Part shown: positions 33,938-46,114 of the stretch, one piece after another
Position numbering within the stretch: the first letter of the stretch is position 1
Layout of the letters: every line of letters starts with the position of its first letter
From: Harmonia axyridis
Taxonomy: Eukaryota; Arthropoda; Insecta; Coleoptera; Coccinellidae
Length of the DNA stretch: 64,000 bases
Assembly (NCBI RefSeq): GCF_914767665.1
Contig: NC_059506.1
Location: 3,100,001 to 3,164,000 of the forward strand
Direction of reading: 5' to 3'
The notes under the pieces: model-generated
What the model was told of the DNA's origin: nothing
Databases searched by the model: none
What the model saw: only the letters and a program-made list of their open reading frames with translations
Made by a program: the position numbers and the translations under genes

Positions 33938-36060
33938 AAAAAGGTTTTCCAATGAGATATTTCATTTTGTATAGCCCGCTATCTGGTTATCTGTCAATTT
34001 TGAACCTGTCACTTTTTGACATTTGAGTGGTAAAAACTACGCTCTCACTAAAAGCGATACACGCTTCAATAACGCAACGATATTTTTAAAATTCTCTACA
34101 AAAATGTTGAAACTTTTGCAGTCACAGTTCGCAAAACTAAAGTACTTTTTCGTGAATCACCTTCTCGACCGACAACAGTGAAGCTGGTGTAAACATTTGA
34201 GCTCTTCGTGAAAGTTGAGATATGAAGAACAATAGAGAATATTGCTGCTGTATCCCACAGTGTTGAAGAAAAGCCAGGTTTGTCAATTCGTCATCGAACT
34301 AGAGAAGTAGGCTTTTCACAAACGACATTACACGTATTTTGTATAAAAACTTAGGTCTTAAGTTTTTGAAAGTTGAATCAACACAAGAACCCAAGCTGAT
34401 CTACCACCAGCAACGTCAAATCTTCGCGGATTGGGTCCTTGAAATGCATCAAAATGATCGATGATTTTCAAGGGCAAATGATCTTCAATGAGGAGGTCCA
34501 TGATAACCTTGGAGGCTACATTAATAAATAGAATTGTCGCATTTAGAGATTGAAAATTTCAAGAATGATTGTTGAAAACCCTCACCATCCTCAGTGTGCC
34601 ACTGTTTTTGATGTGATTTTCGGGCAAATGGTGTGATTGAACCTTACTCATTCAAAAATGAGGCTGGTGCAACTGTAACGGTAAATGAATTGCGCTACCC
34701 AGTTATGATTTATGATTTTTTATAGCCGGAATTGGAAGATATCGATGTAGACTACGTTTATTCTCAACCAGATTGCGTTACGTTGCAAGAAAAGTTTCCT
34801 GGCTGAAGAAGTGATCACAATAGGACACCAAGATCTTGTGATTTAACACCTTTAGATTTTTTTTGGGGCTACGTGAAATATAAGGCCTATGTCAAAGCTC
34901 CACAATCGATTCAAGACTATGAAGATGGAATTCGTGAAGTTATCGAGGACATACAGTGCAAATGTGTAAATTGGTCATTGAAAATTTCATTAAAAGGATA
35001 TGATGTTGCAACAGTAGCCGTGGCAACCATTTGGCTGATATCGTTTTCCATTGTTGAAAGGGATTCATCTGGCCAAGAAGCTTGACATTTTAACCAACTA
35101 CTTGACTTAAAAATCAAGCTCGTGAAAAATTACATACTTGAGCTTCACTTGATTTTGGACATTTATTGCTTGTCTTGATATCAAGCTACTTGATCATACT
35201 TGAGCTTGATATGCACGCGTCGCACGGAATATATTTCTTCAATATCGTAAGCGCTTAGACTAAATAAGAGGATTCCTCAAGCGTCAAGAGACTGAAGCAT
35301 TTGTCAGTGTGAATTGATTAGTAGCAGCTTCCTCACATTTCCATGAAATCTATTGGTAGATTTTGGTAGTTTCAGAAATATCTTTCAAACTTGTCCAAAA
35401 TGGCCAAGGATTTTTTATCAACGCCAGCATTTTCAGCTCCTGTTGAAAGACAATTTTCCAGAGCTGCTCCTACAGTTACATGAACCCGTAATAGGTTAGG
35501 CGACAAATCTATAAGATGCCTCATGTGTCTTAGATCCTAGATAGAAAATTATAAAATCAGAAAAAGACTAGAGATTTCTCAATATTAAGAAATTTTATTT
35601 TTTGATCATTTTTTATTTTGTTATGATTTATATTGATTTAATTCATGTTTCTATTTAAAAAACTTGATATTTTCGGTTCTTTTATACAATAAGTTTAATA
35701 GGTAAAATTGCAAGGTTCCTTCTCATTTCATCATTTTTTTATTGATGTGACACTACACAAAAAACTGCTAAAAATCAAGTAGCTTGATATGATTCAAGTA
35801 CTTGATAAATTCATCATTTATGCATCATCCATACTAGCAAAAAATTGTTAAAAGAATACTTGACTTGAGATTGAAATTGACTTGAGCTTGACTTGAAATC
35901 AAGTCAAGCCAAGTAGCTTGAAAATCAAGCCAAGTCGTGAATCCCTAATTGTTGATAGCAAACCTTCGGCTTTACAATGAAATGAACATCCATTGATTTC
36001 TCGTAAAGTATACTCGATATTTTTTAATATCAAAATGAAACCTCTTTTTGGAAAACCCTT
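33938..36060 (+). mobile_element. Tc1/mariner family-2 copy carrying a hAT insertion
   Basis: Left end AAGGTTTTCCAATGAGATATTTC next to TA, right end AAAATGAAACCTCTTTTTGGAAAACCCTT followed by TA. Decayed coding blocks follow in order: N-terminal region 34020-34170, 'ENIAAV' (34236), 'TQEPK' (34386), 'GLEMHQNDR', 'SCDLTPLDFF' (34840-34863) and 'YKAYVKAPQSIQDYED' (34876-34923). Many frame breaks. Without the 890-bp hAT insert it would be about 1.2 kb, the usual length of such elements. Confidence 0.85.
35058..35947 (+). mobile_element. hAT element relic nested in family-2 copy
   Basis: Flanked by exact 8-bp repeats ATTGTTGA (35050-35057 and 35948-35955), with ends AAGGGATTCA and TGAATCCCTA. At 35415-35530 the plus strand reads DFLSTPAFSAPVERQFSRAA, a stop, then RNRLGDKSIRCLMCL. 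This is the hATC dimerisation domain at the C-terminus of hAT transposases. Both subterminal regions are packed with CTTGA/TCAAG words (35085-35210 and 35770-35935), as expected for transposase binding sites. The N-terminal zinc finger and catalytic core are missing. Confidence 0.9.
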
Positions 36061-36189
36061 TACAAATCAGCACATCACCAACTTGTTGCACACTTACTTT
36101 CTTCATTCCAATGGTCTGTTGTGACGTAAGGCCGAAACTCCAGATGCAAGATTATCCATTTTTAGCCACGATTATCATATAGATCGGGT

Positions 36190-36291
36190 AGCATCGGCAT
36201 CGCGAAACGCTTACTCAGCGTCTCCGAGTGGCGTCGACGTCCCGACGCTATACGCCATCTTGAAGTGAAGTGTTTGGCATTGGCGCAACAA
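36190..36291 (+). promoter_or_regulatory. candidate alternative promoter and non-coding first exon
   Basis: A sharp CG-rich island (CGCGAAACGC, GGCGTCGACGTCCCGACGC) in otherwise AT-rich DNA. An initiator-like ACTCAG lies near 36214, and a consensus donor GTGAGT begins at 36292. It lies upstream of gene B on the same strand and has no long ORF. It fits a 5' UTR exon, but only expression data could prove it. Confidence 0.45.
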
Positions 36292-37445
36292 GTGAGTATA
36301 CTCTTATCTTCCGGTATTTATTTATCAGCTTGAACAGGTGGATCGATATCTAGAGCGATAATCAATTCTATTCTTGTGTCTATCTTTTTATAATTGTCTA
36401 ATAATAATAGTAAAAATTGAATTTATATTTTTCAACTTTTAAATATTCAAAAATTAGTAACGATTTAATAATCGAGTGGTGATTACATCTCTCAAAATAA
36501 TATTCATTAATTAATGCAGACACTCGAATGCAATTGTGTTTCCTCAACTTTGTCGAGCTTGATTTGCTTTATTACAAAATGAGCAAAATCTAGAACAATA
36601 TTACTCAATCATACAGATATTCTCGACCCACGCTCATCCAATGCAATTTCACAACAAATGCGGAGCTTCTTCTAAGAATGCCATTGAATTCATTAGGATT
36701 AAATTTAAATGTGCTCAATTGTGCATACGTAGATTTTTTTTTCAACTTGTATGAAAAAATCTGGATGAGTATGATTGAATGAGTCACTGCGGTCAAGTTT
36801 GGCAGCTCGAACAATAACTGCGTTCTCGAAACGATTCGAAGCGTCGTTCACACTAGAGAAGTCGTTTGAATACTTTGTAATTTCTCCTGTGAAAGATGCA
36901 GCATTCGCAATTGAATATATTTCAGCCTAAAATTAGATAGGAAGTGAAAGGAGAAATATTTATATGACGATTATTTTCGTGTGAAAATTTTTATGTCTCC
37001 TCACGATTTGGTGGAGAATTGAGGGTTTCATATTCAGAACAGTCATTCATCGTAGAAATCACTCTATCTAGTTCAATTAATTTGTGCTCATAAGGACCCC
37101 TCTCGGGAAAATTTTGGGGTAGTTTTGATTTCTTAGATTTTACATGTTTTTTTTTGGTGCTGAATCCAGATCTGAGGTTTGCCACCAACATTTCTTGACG
37201 GAACTTCAAAAATAATGCAAAAGTTAAAAGTTCATTTTTTGGCGGTTGCATATAACTCGGAAAATATCAACTTCAAAAAACACCCAAATGTTCATGCCAA
37301 ACTTTGAGAAGATCGCAACATCTGAAACCCTTATCTAGACAACAATGATGTTGGAATAAATGCCATCTCATATACATTCATTATAATTATACAATGATTT
37401 TTGTAAATTTGATGTTGAGTAAATTGAGAAAATGAATAAATAAAT
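36292..37445. other. AT-rich DNA, no gene seen
   Basis: Short chance frames only. A word near 37284 recurs at 4400. Confidence 0.4.
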
Positions 37446-37735
37446 ACATTTGGAAGTAATTAGGTTTTTCCATAGGGCCTCCAATTTATGAAATATCTTA
37501 AAATGGTAAATTTTAAGCATGTGAATCTCCGAGCAATTCAATAAAAACAGGGCGATCAATAAGAAAAAGCATATGTTTGGTTATTGACATATTTTGGTAA
37601 CATATTTCGAAACTAATTAAGATTATAGCTCTAATGGAGCCTAATGATACTAGGTCGAAAAAAAATCAAAAACGTCAGCGTTTAACCCTAATAGAACATT
37701 GCGTCAATGGTGGAACACACTGTATATCTTTATAC
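37446..37735. repeat. dispersed repeat, partner of 29475-29815
   Basis: Same word order as its partner, ending in GTGGAACACACTGTATAT. It is followed at 37790 by a family-1 transposon fragment. Confidence 0.65.
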
Positions 37736-37789
37736 AGTTCGGTGGTCTCTAATAATGGTGCATGAATGAGCGTTCAAAAGCTGGTATGA

Positions 37790-38067
37790 AGACTACTTTC
37801 TGTGGGGCTATGTGAAATAATTGGTCTATGCGGATAAGCCACAAACCCTTGACCATTTGGAAGACAACATTCGCCGTGTTATTGCCGATATACGGCCACA
37901 AATGTTGGAAAAAGTCATCGAAAATTGGACGTCCAGATTGGACTACATCCGAGCCAGCCGTGGCGGTCATATGCCAGAAATCATATTTAGAATGTAATGC
38001 CACAAGATTATCTTGCGGATAAATAAAATTCATGTCAATCGAAGAATCCATCGTTTTATTGCAATTT
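37790..38067 (+). mobile_element. Tc1/mariner family-1 fragment (3' end)
   Basis: Starts abruptly at CTACTTTCTGTGGGGCTATG (transposase 'YFLWGY') and runs through 'LEDNIRRVIADIRPQMLEKV' and 'LDYIRASRGGHMPEIIF' to the terminal AT-rich tail. It stops at GCAATTT before the inverted terminus. No left end. This segment lacks frame breaks over its short length, so it shows the family's C-terminus well. Confidence 0.9.
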
Positions 38068-38766
38068 GGGAAGCTATCTGCGTGAAAACCTAGTCCTGGT
38101 AAATATATGTGGAATGAATATTCTTTTTCCTTGCTTTGTAATTTGACCCTCGATAACCTTTCCACATATGAGAATAGAAATCTTGATAATATCTAAGACA
38201 TAAAATGAAAAAAAAATTTTTTTTTTAAAACATTTTTTTCATTTCTTATACTAATAACTGGAAGTGCCGGAGCTTCGAAAATATTTAGCTGAATTGAGCA
38301 TCATGAACTATGTCATATTCCGAATTTTCAGATCTCGAATAGGCCCCGTTCTCCAGAAACGTAATAGGCTGTCGAACTTGAAACCCCCTGCATATAAGAA
38401 AGAGTATTCACACTGCGACAGGTTTAATTGCTTTCACTGATTATCCTTATGAATTCAAACAAAAAGTTCATCGTTAGTCAAATTGGCTAGAGAAATAATT
38501 TGATTCAACTTTCAAATAGTAGTTATAGTAGACCGGAAATGATCTTCCTTTCGATGATTAGTAGAAATTGAAATGCATGTGCATCATATCAGAAAGTAGA
38601 TGATCAAATTAGTCCAATAATGGTTTATTACGAGAAATTCTGCAGATTTGAGTAGGTACAAAAACGTTTATGATTTAGATTCTAATCCATACTTTCATCA
38701 ATTAATGGTGTATAACAACTGATTTTTGTAACAAATATCATGCAAATTTTCCTGTGACTGTATATG
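38068..38766. other. AT-rich DNA, no gene seen
   Basis: Nothing recognised. Confidence 0.4.
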
Positions 38767-39703
38767 AAGGGTGTTTTTTTCAGAGCTATAGAACTTCAAA
38801 TTGCAATAAAACAACGATGGATTATTCGATTGACTGAATTTCATTTATCCGCAAGATAATCTTGTGGCATTACATTTCAAATATGATTTCTGGCATATGA
38901 CCACCACGGCTGGCTCGGATGTAGTCCAATCTGGACGTCTAATTTTCGATTACTTTTTCCAACATTTGTGGCCGTATATCGGCAATAACACGGCGAATGT
39001 TGTTTTCCAATGGTCAAGGGTTTGTGGCTTATCCGCATAGACCAATGACTTTACATAGCCCCACAGAAAGTAGTCTAGCGGTATTAAATCACAAGATCTT
39101 GGAGGCCAATTCACAGGTCCGAAACGTGAAATTAGGCGGTCACCAAACGTGTCTTTCAATAAATCGATTGTGGCACGAGCTGTGTGACATGTTGCGCCTT
39201 CTTGCTGGAACCACAGCTCCTGGACATCATGGTTGTTCATTCAGGAATGAAATGTTAGTAATCATGGCTCTATACCGATCACCATTGACTGTAACGTTCT
39301 GGCCATCATCGTTTTTGAATAAGTACGGACCAATGATTCCACCAGCCCATAAAGCGCACCAAACAGTCAGTTTTTCTGGATGTAACGGTGTTTCGACATA
39401 CACTTGAGGATTAGCTTCACTCCAAATGCGGCAGTTTTGTTTGTTGACGTAGCCATTCAACCAGAAGTGCGCTTCATCGCTAAACAAAATAAAATGGATG
39501 TAGTGCGCGATACGTATTCCGCACAGAACCATTATTTTCGGAATAAAATTGCACTATTTGCAAGCGTTGTTCAGGAGTCAGTCTATTCATGATGAATTGC
39601 CAAACCAAACTGAGAAAAAATCACTTGACAGCTGTTAAATCGGTCGCCATCTTGAACAGTAATACCAACTTAAAGTTATATACCTCGAAAAAAAAACACC
39701 CGT
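38767..39703 (-). mobile_element. Tc1/mariner family-1 copy F (deleted)
   Basis: 937 bp, antisense to gene B, both ends intact; TA remains on one flank and TG on the other. The minus-strand frames 39227-39532 and 38950-39240 carry 'SDEAHFWLNGYVNKQN' through 'MITN' and then 'FQQEGATCHTARATIDLLKD'. The second catalytic Asp is replaced by Glu (QQEG). A lost base near 39236 splits the frame and another near 39011 shifts the C-terminus. The deletion junction is identical to that of copies D, G and H. Confidence 0.92.
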
Positions 39704-40083
39704 TATAACCAGCTTTTTACAATAAAGCCTCGAATTTCGGGAAAAAAAGGCGGAAGCAAAATTCTACGCCTATGTATATTTACTAGTATTGCAAAAGTGC
39801 TAAAATATGGAATGTTATTTTGTTGTTCGTTGTTGTTTTTTCAGAAAGTAAATTTTATTTTATCTTTGTTTTTCTATTAACCTTATTACAGGCCCATTAG
39901 GTTGAGGTTACAAACATGTGAATACAAATAATGATCAAAATTTGAATTTTCCCGCTCATTTCGAGTTTTCATTACAATTGTCTCGAATCCAGTACAATTT
40001 AATGTCATTTTTTATAGTACCCAAATTTTGACAAGCGAATCAAACCTGCTGTTATATAAGAGAACCCAACAAAGGAGTTATAG
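39704..40083. other. AT-rich DNA, no gene seen
   Basis: Nothing recognised. Confidence 0.4.
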
Positions 40084-40206
40084 GGAATATTTCTCTCCTG
40101 TCAAAAATTCTATGTATATGGAGAACAATTATCGAAAATTCCAGCGAATATTTCCCTCCTGTCAAAAATTCTATGTATATGGAGAACAATTATCGAAAAT
40201 TACAGC
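40084..40206. repeat. 61-bp tandem duplication
   Basis: GAATATTTCTCTCCTGTCAA... to ...ATCGAAAATTCCAGC is repeated immediately with three or four base changes. Almost no divergence, so the duplication is recent. Confidence 0.85.
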
Positions 40207-40356
40207 GATAATTGCATTGTAGGAAGCGAAACTGCACTGCGATAATTGTTCTGTTCATAGATGCATAGTTTCTATGCATCTTACACAGTTCGAATCTATG
40301 GCAATTCCATTCTACATTAGTTTGACAAGTGATGTAACAGTTTATTCGGGAAATAT

Positions 40357-40577
40357 TCCCCCGAATTACACTCGTGCATCAAAATGACCGGATAATTTCG
40401 CATTCCAGCGTATTTTCTTTGAAAAACTGCATGCGGTCATTTTCATTTTTGGAGAAAGAGCCCTCTACCTTCGGTGTCGGGCTCTTTTTCCAAAAATGAA
40501 AATGAACTCATGCAGTTTTTATGACAACACGCTGTCATGCAAAATTATCGGCAATTTTGATGCACTTGTGCAATTAC
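40357..40577. repeat. palindromic MITE (about 220 bp)
   Basis: ACTCGTGCATCAAAATGACCGGATAATTTCGCAT at the left pairs with ATGCAAAATTATCGGCAATTTTGATGCACTTGTG at the right. The inner arms 'CATTTTCATTTTTGGAGAAAGAGCCC' and 'GGGCTCTTTTTCCAAAAATGAAAATG' are nearly perfect. The centre is near 40470. No coding. Confidence 0.8.
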
Positions 40578-42087
40578 TTACGATAATCACTCTCAATGTT
40601 CAAAGGAATCATTAGTAAAATCTTATCGTAAGAAAGCGACAGTCACAAAAACCTCTACAGCGTCGATTTCGATAGCCAGTATTCATTTTCAACTTGGATT
40701 CCAATGTCAATAAAAACAATCCCTTATCGGGAAAATCACTTTCATCCGTTTTCACCTGCGAAATCAATCAAAAGTCCGTTGATCTCCGTCCGTTTTCGAA
40801 CCCGTGGACATCGCTTGTTTAAAAGCCTGTTTCCAGATGAAACCGATCAATTGTCCTCATGGAATATAGTGACATTGGTTCTGCCATAAAAGACGATAGA
40901 AAATAAAACGAGATTTCTCGTGGTCCGACCGACCATGATGTAGTTCTAGGTGACCATAAGCATGTTGATTCTAAATGGTTAATGCGATTGCCGTTTTCGA
41001 ACTTGAATTTTACTTCTTGTAGGTACCAGCAGCTCAGATTATAACGATAATTTAGAGAGTAGTGTTGGGTTATTGTTGTTGGTTCGTTTTCAGATTCTTT
41101 GTTTGCTTGTTGTAGATGTGTAATAAAAGGTAATCTCTCATATTCTGCTTTTATTTTCCATTTGAGAATATTGTTTTGACACCCTGTAAAGTCCTCTTAC
41201 CTGCTTGAGTTTGTAATTCTGTTAAACTGTTGAATAACATTGGGAAACTAACTAGTGCTTAAGTACTAAGTAAATATTAATAATTTCTTCGTTTTTCCAA
41301 AAAGATTTTTCACAACTTTCGTTTTATTCATCGAATGTCCTTGAGGTGTTGGAATGCCAAAGGTATAGAAAGATGGAAGTGGTTTCTTTCAGAATGTTTT
41401 GGGTTCAGCAACTTTTTGCTCCATAAATGATTCTTCGAATCGTGCATCAGGTTATTCATCTCGGTAGATCGATGCTGTATAGTATATGATTATTGTTCCA
41501 AAAAGAAGATTTGAACCATATTTTTTCAATTAGATTTTTGTTTTCGCGCATGCCAAAATTGTGTAAAAATTGAGAAAGGCTTTCATTCCATATTTCCCAG
41601 GAAATAATGAATCAAACGTATAGTATGAAACATTATGTCGCGGTGTTTGAAATTAATATCATTTTTGGTATTATTTTTGATTTCACGGTTTTATTCTTGG
41701 AATGAATTTGTTTTGAATTTTATTTCATTTGCTAGATTCTCAAGCTGAAGATTTGAATTTCTTCTAAATTACTTTGTTTCGGAGATAATCTCATCATTTT
41801 GGTTTATATCTTTCAATAATAAATCTAAAAAAATGATGATTCCAAAATTCCAATATATGAACTTCACTCAAATGTGTTCAAGGTTTCAAAATAACCAAAT
41901 GCAGTGAAGATGGATATATAGCTTTTATCTGTAATATAGAAATGAGCTTATCTCCACCACATTCATCATTATTTTCTATAAGAATATATTTTATTGTAGG
42001 TATTAAAGTAAATATCATAAAAATACATAATAACTTTCAAATAAACTCATCACTATTTCATTAATGAGTATTTTATTTTTTTTCCAG
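40578..42087. other. no gene seen
   Basis: 40.6-41.1 kb is less AT-rich and not obviously repetitive. A 61-codon frame at 40704-40889 is unsupported. The rest is AT-rich. Confidence 0.35.
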
Positions 42088-42177
42088 TCAGCTGCAGTTC
42101 AGGCTCCCAGTACCGCTTTTGGAGAAAACAATTCTGCTATTTTAGAAACTTGATTAGAAGAAGAGTTAAGCAAATTT
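42088..42177 (+). other. candidate non-coding exon
   Basis: 90 nt between a textbook acceptor (TTTTATTTTTTTTCCAG) and donor (GTAAGT), with clearly higher complexity than its flanks. Two frames contain stops and the third gives a basic, non-conserved-looking peptide, so a coding role is unlikely. As a 5' UTR exon it could link the 36.2-kb island to the gene B exon at 51262. Confidence 0.45.
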
Positions 42178-42539
42178 GTAAGTATTTGAAGATATTTAAC
42201 TAGAAATACAATAGCAATATTGTTCATATCAAATAGAGCATTCGAAATTTGATGCATAGAAGAACTGAATCATACTGATCTTAACAGAATTAGATATCTA
42301 TGTTTCAATCAAAATTTCAATGTATGTATTCACTTGTTTTTAAACAGACTCTCATTTATTATTCGTATAGAATATTTAATGAACATTCTAAATTTAATAT
42401 CAACATATTCGATATTCTACAATTCAGAAACCATTTGGAACTGAATTAGAAAATGTTTTTTTCTGCTATAAATCTCGGCTTGCAAAATTGATGGATTAGC
42501 TAAAATTCTTTTTCAACATTTTTGTTGCGACACCTAACT

Positions 42540-42910
42540 AGGATATTATTATTATTACCAATTCGCATATTTGCGGCTGTATATCCTCTATAACTTCATG
42601 AATTCCATATTCAAGTTCTAAAATCGACTGTGGACCATTGACATAGGCCTTATATTTTGCGTGACCCCAAAGAGAAAAGTCTAGAGGTGTTAAAACACAA
42701 AATCTTGATGGCCAATTCTGAGCCCCAAATGCGACAATTCTGCTTATCAACTTAGCCATCGAGATGAAAATGGGCCTCATCAATGAAAATGATTTTGATG
42801 CATTTCAAGGACCCAATCAGCGATGATACGACGTTGCTGGTGATCGACCGACTTGAGTTCTTGTGTTAACTGAACTTAAGAAGTATTAAAAAGCCCTTGC
42901 TTAAAGGAAT
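42540..42910 (-). mobile_element. Tc1/mariner family-2 fragment
   Basis: The minus strand reads 'TQELKSVDHQQRR', 'DWVLEMHQNHF', then 'LISRIVAFGAQNWPSRF', 'LTPLDFSLWGHAKYKAYV' and 'QSILELEYGIHEVIEDIQPQICEL'. Asp 1 context and the central catalytic region are missing. No termini. Confidence 0.75.
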
Positions 42911-42969
42911 AACTAAACTAAGTCTTCATGCAAAATCAGCAAAATACGGTGAACATCGAATTTGGGACA

Positions 42970-43440
42970 CCCTGTCGATGCATTTTATTGTTCAATGACT
43001 CCATAGCTTGGCTGTTTATGGTGTCATCCTGTGAGGACAGAGTGTCGATGTTGGTCGAGTTCTTCTTCAGCAAAAGAAAGCAGTGAGGGCCATTTTCGGA
43101 ATGAGGAGTACAGACAGCTGTAGAGAGGTTTTCAAAAATGAAAGGATTTTGACCATACCAGGAGCTTTCATACTAGCATGTGTTAATTACGTTCATCAAA
43201 ATCAGAACAAATTCCCTAAGAACGCCTCTTTTCATGAATACAACACAAGAGACAAAAATCACTATTCCATTCCATCATGAAGAATTAAGAAAACCCAACA
43301 AGGCCCCAATCACACTTGTCTGAAATTGTACAACAGACTACCAGAAGAAACCGAGTTCGGTTGCTTTCAGTAGGATAGTAAAATGTCACCTCTTAGAAAA
43401 AACGATCTATAGGTTGAGCGAGTTTTTGGATGGATGATAT
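42970..43440 (+). mobile_element. CR1-like LINE C-terminal relic
   Basis: The plus strand reads VFLQQKKAVRAIFGMRSTDS, 'REVFKNERILTIPGAFILAC', 'NTRDKNHYSIPS', then in other frames 'LKLYNRLPEET' and a short basic tail. This is the C-terminal domain order seen intact at 53705-54200 on the minus strand (IAQKQALRVLLG, EAGLMTLPGMYVYKC, LLNSLPS). The RT core is missing. Confidence 0.75.
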
Positions 43441-44414
43441 ATGTTTTTTTTAAGTACCTATGTTTTACTTGATATTGTTTATGTCCCATATACATAATAA
43501 TTGTTTTCAGTCTACGAGTGTTTTTATATGAGTATTTATGTGTTATATTGTACTTTTATATATAGTCCAATAGACAAAGCAAAAAAAGTGGGGTCTACTG
43601 GCAAAAATTCCGAACCTAATGAAACTTCTACAGGTAGTTCAGGGGTGCTGTAGATGACTCTGTCAAGGCCCGTGAAAGATACTATCATTGTGATGGATCA
43701 CTTTTCAATATTGCTCAAAGGATAAGCCACAAAATCCAGTGACCCGCTTACGTGAAACACCCTGTACAATAGGCATCGTAGACCCTGTTACCATAGGTTA
43801 TTTGCAATTATCTGGATATCCTCTACCCGCAGTACGCTTAACTTTGGAACACTCTGTATAAAGGTAAACAGTATTTTGTTGAATGAACATTCAAATGATG
43901 GCAAGTACTCGTAAGTGCTTTCTCGAATTTTTTCTTTATTTCAAATTATTTATCGAGTCTGACTCATAGCGTTTAGTTAATCTTGATGTGGATTTCATGT
44001 AACAAAATAAACGGAGTAAACAAATTAGTTTACAATTCGATGAAAACTTTCAAGTGTTGATTCAATACCAATATTGTACAAGTTATATGTATTGACCCTC
44101 CAAATGGGAATATCCAAGTTTTTGTTGAGCACATTAAACACCGTACAGACCTACATCTGCCAACCTGTTACCAAGATTCACGATTTTGATGTGTTCATGT
44201 TAATAAATTACCAGACTAACTTTCACGTAATTGATGTTCTCGGTAGAAGAAGCAGTTTTTTTATTCTTCTGAGAAATAAGGGTATTATGGTGTATATCAT
44301 GTGAAGATACGAATTCATTTTAGGTACATGTGAACAAGTTTTATGGTTACAAGTGCATTGCGAGTTGTTTACCTTAATTTTCTGCATTTCGATTAAATTT
44401 GTTTGTTTGATTTT
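43441..44414. other. AT-rich DNA, no gene seen
   Basis: Nothing recognised beyond short interspersed-repeat words (CACCCTGTACAATAGG near 43758). Confidence 0.4.
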
Positions 44415-44671
44415 ATCACTTCTTCGCTTCGACTGACGAAGGAACAAAAATGATGTTTGATCACTTATTCTCTTGAAGTATTTTCACTGATTCATCTAGA
44501 TCAGGTTCGAAGGACCAAAAATTTCATGATCCGGCTCGAAGAACCAAAAAATGTTTGATTTTACACTTTTTTGCTTCGGCTGACGAAGGACCAAAATTGA
44601 TGTTTGATCACTTTTTTGCTCGAAGTATTTTCACTGATTCATCCGGATCCGTCTCGAAGGACCATAAAATG
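44415..44671. repeat. imperfect tandem repeat, about 148-bp period
   Basis: 'TTCGCTTCGACTGACGAAGGAACAAAAATGATG...TATTTTCACTGATTCATCTAGATC' at 44420 recurs at 44568. A third, shorter GAAGGACCAAAA/GAAGAACCAAAA motif lies between them. Non-coding; it abuts a family-2 element. Confidence 0.7.
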
Positions 44672-44878
44672 AAATGGAAGAATAAACGATTCAATAACGC
44701 ACTGAAATTGTTAAAATTCACAACCAAAATGTTGAAAAATTTGCAAGCCCAGTTCTCAAAACTAAAGCACTTTTGGGTCGTCGTGAAGGACCTTCTCGGC
44801 AAGCAAAAGTGGATTTAGTGAAAAATTTGAGCTATTGTGACATATAAGTTATGTAAATAATTAAAACCGTGAGACTTA

Positions 44879-45433
44879 GGACCAGTATCTTAAAAGAAAA
44901 AAGTCTCATTTTCCGTGAGAAGTTTCCTTCACAAATGAAACGTTTGTCATAAACAAATTGTGAGGTTAGAAAAAGGTTTAAAGTGTTCTTCCTCATAAAG
45001 TCCCTTTAGGGCAAGGCAGGGATTCTTTTCTTCACGCATGTTCTATGACTACAAAACATAACCTCATTCTGTTGTGTCATTTCCATCACATGTTTTCCTC
45101 TACCACACAAACTTTTTTGTTGGAATAATCTTATTTGAAATTAAGGGCCTTCATTTCCTTTCACTTTAAACACAAAATGTCCATTCAATTTCAATTTCAA
45201 TTCAACAAAATTTCAATTTTTTTGAAATATTACCAAATGCAAACAATAAATTACTAGTTCTCAGAGAAGCCAACCCTAGGAAATTTAACATTCACTAATA
45301 AAAGAAACCTTTCTCTAAATGACGGTTGGAAGTCAAGAAACCGGAGCCACTTTCAAGCTCCAATAAAGGTGACTTTCTAATGAAACGATCCTTATCAAGG
45401 GGAGTCTTTTCGGATGGATTATGAAACTGGTCC
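44879..45433. mobile_element. MITE with GGACCAGT inverted ends
   Basis: GGACCAGTATCTTAA at the left is inverted as TTATGAAACTGGTCC at the right, flanked by TTA on the left and TTAA on the right. It interrupts a family-2 coding block whose continuity (AACTTAGGTCTTAAG) is visible at 34346. 555 bp without coding capacity. A 3- or 4-bp TTA(A) duplication would suit PIF/Harbinger or piggyBac; not decided. Confidence 0.6.
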
Positions 45434-46114
45434 TTAAGTCTTAAGGCTTTTAAAATTCAGTTAACACAAGAACTCAAATCAATCGATCATCAGCAACGTC
45501 GTATCTTTGCTGATTTGACCCTTGAAAATTATTTTCATCGAAAAAACATCTTCAGTGATAAGGCCCATTTTATCCTTCAGGCTACATTAATGAGTAGAAT
45601 TGTCGCATTTGGGGCTCGGAAAATTCAAGAAAGATTGTCGAGAAGTCTCTCTATCCTCAACGTGTCACTTTTTGGTGCAGTTTTTGGGCTGATGGTGTGA
45701 TTGGACTTACTTATTCGTCTTATGTGTCTGGTGGAAGCGTTACAGTGAATGAATTGCACTATCGAGCTTTGATTAATCATTTTTTATCTCCGGAAGATAT
45801 TGGTGTGGACAATATTTATTTTCAACAAGACGGCACTACGTGCAAAACAAGCAACGCCAACGACCAAATGCAATTTTGTAAGAAAAGTTTCCTGGCCGTG
45901 TAATTTCTCGAAGAGATGATCACGATTGACCACTGAGATCTTGTGATTCAACATCTTCAGGCTTTTTTCTTTGGTACCACGTGAAAGAAGAGGTCTATAC
46001 CAATGATCCACAATCGATTGAAGACAGAATTTTTCAATGAAAGGATATGGTGGTTGATGTCATAACTTCCTCTTGACAAAGAAATAAGCATTCAATGATT
46101 TCTCCTAGAATACA

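Noticed and set aside
42088..42177. Coding linker exon between gene A exon 2 and gene B exon 1
   Set aside because: No frame both accepts phase 2 and delivers phase 0 without a stop; kept only as a non-coding exon candidate.
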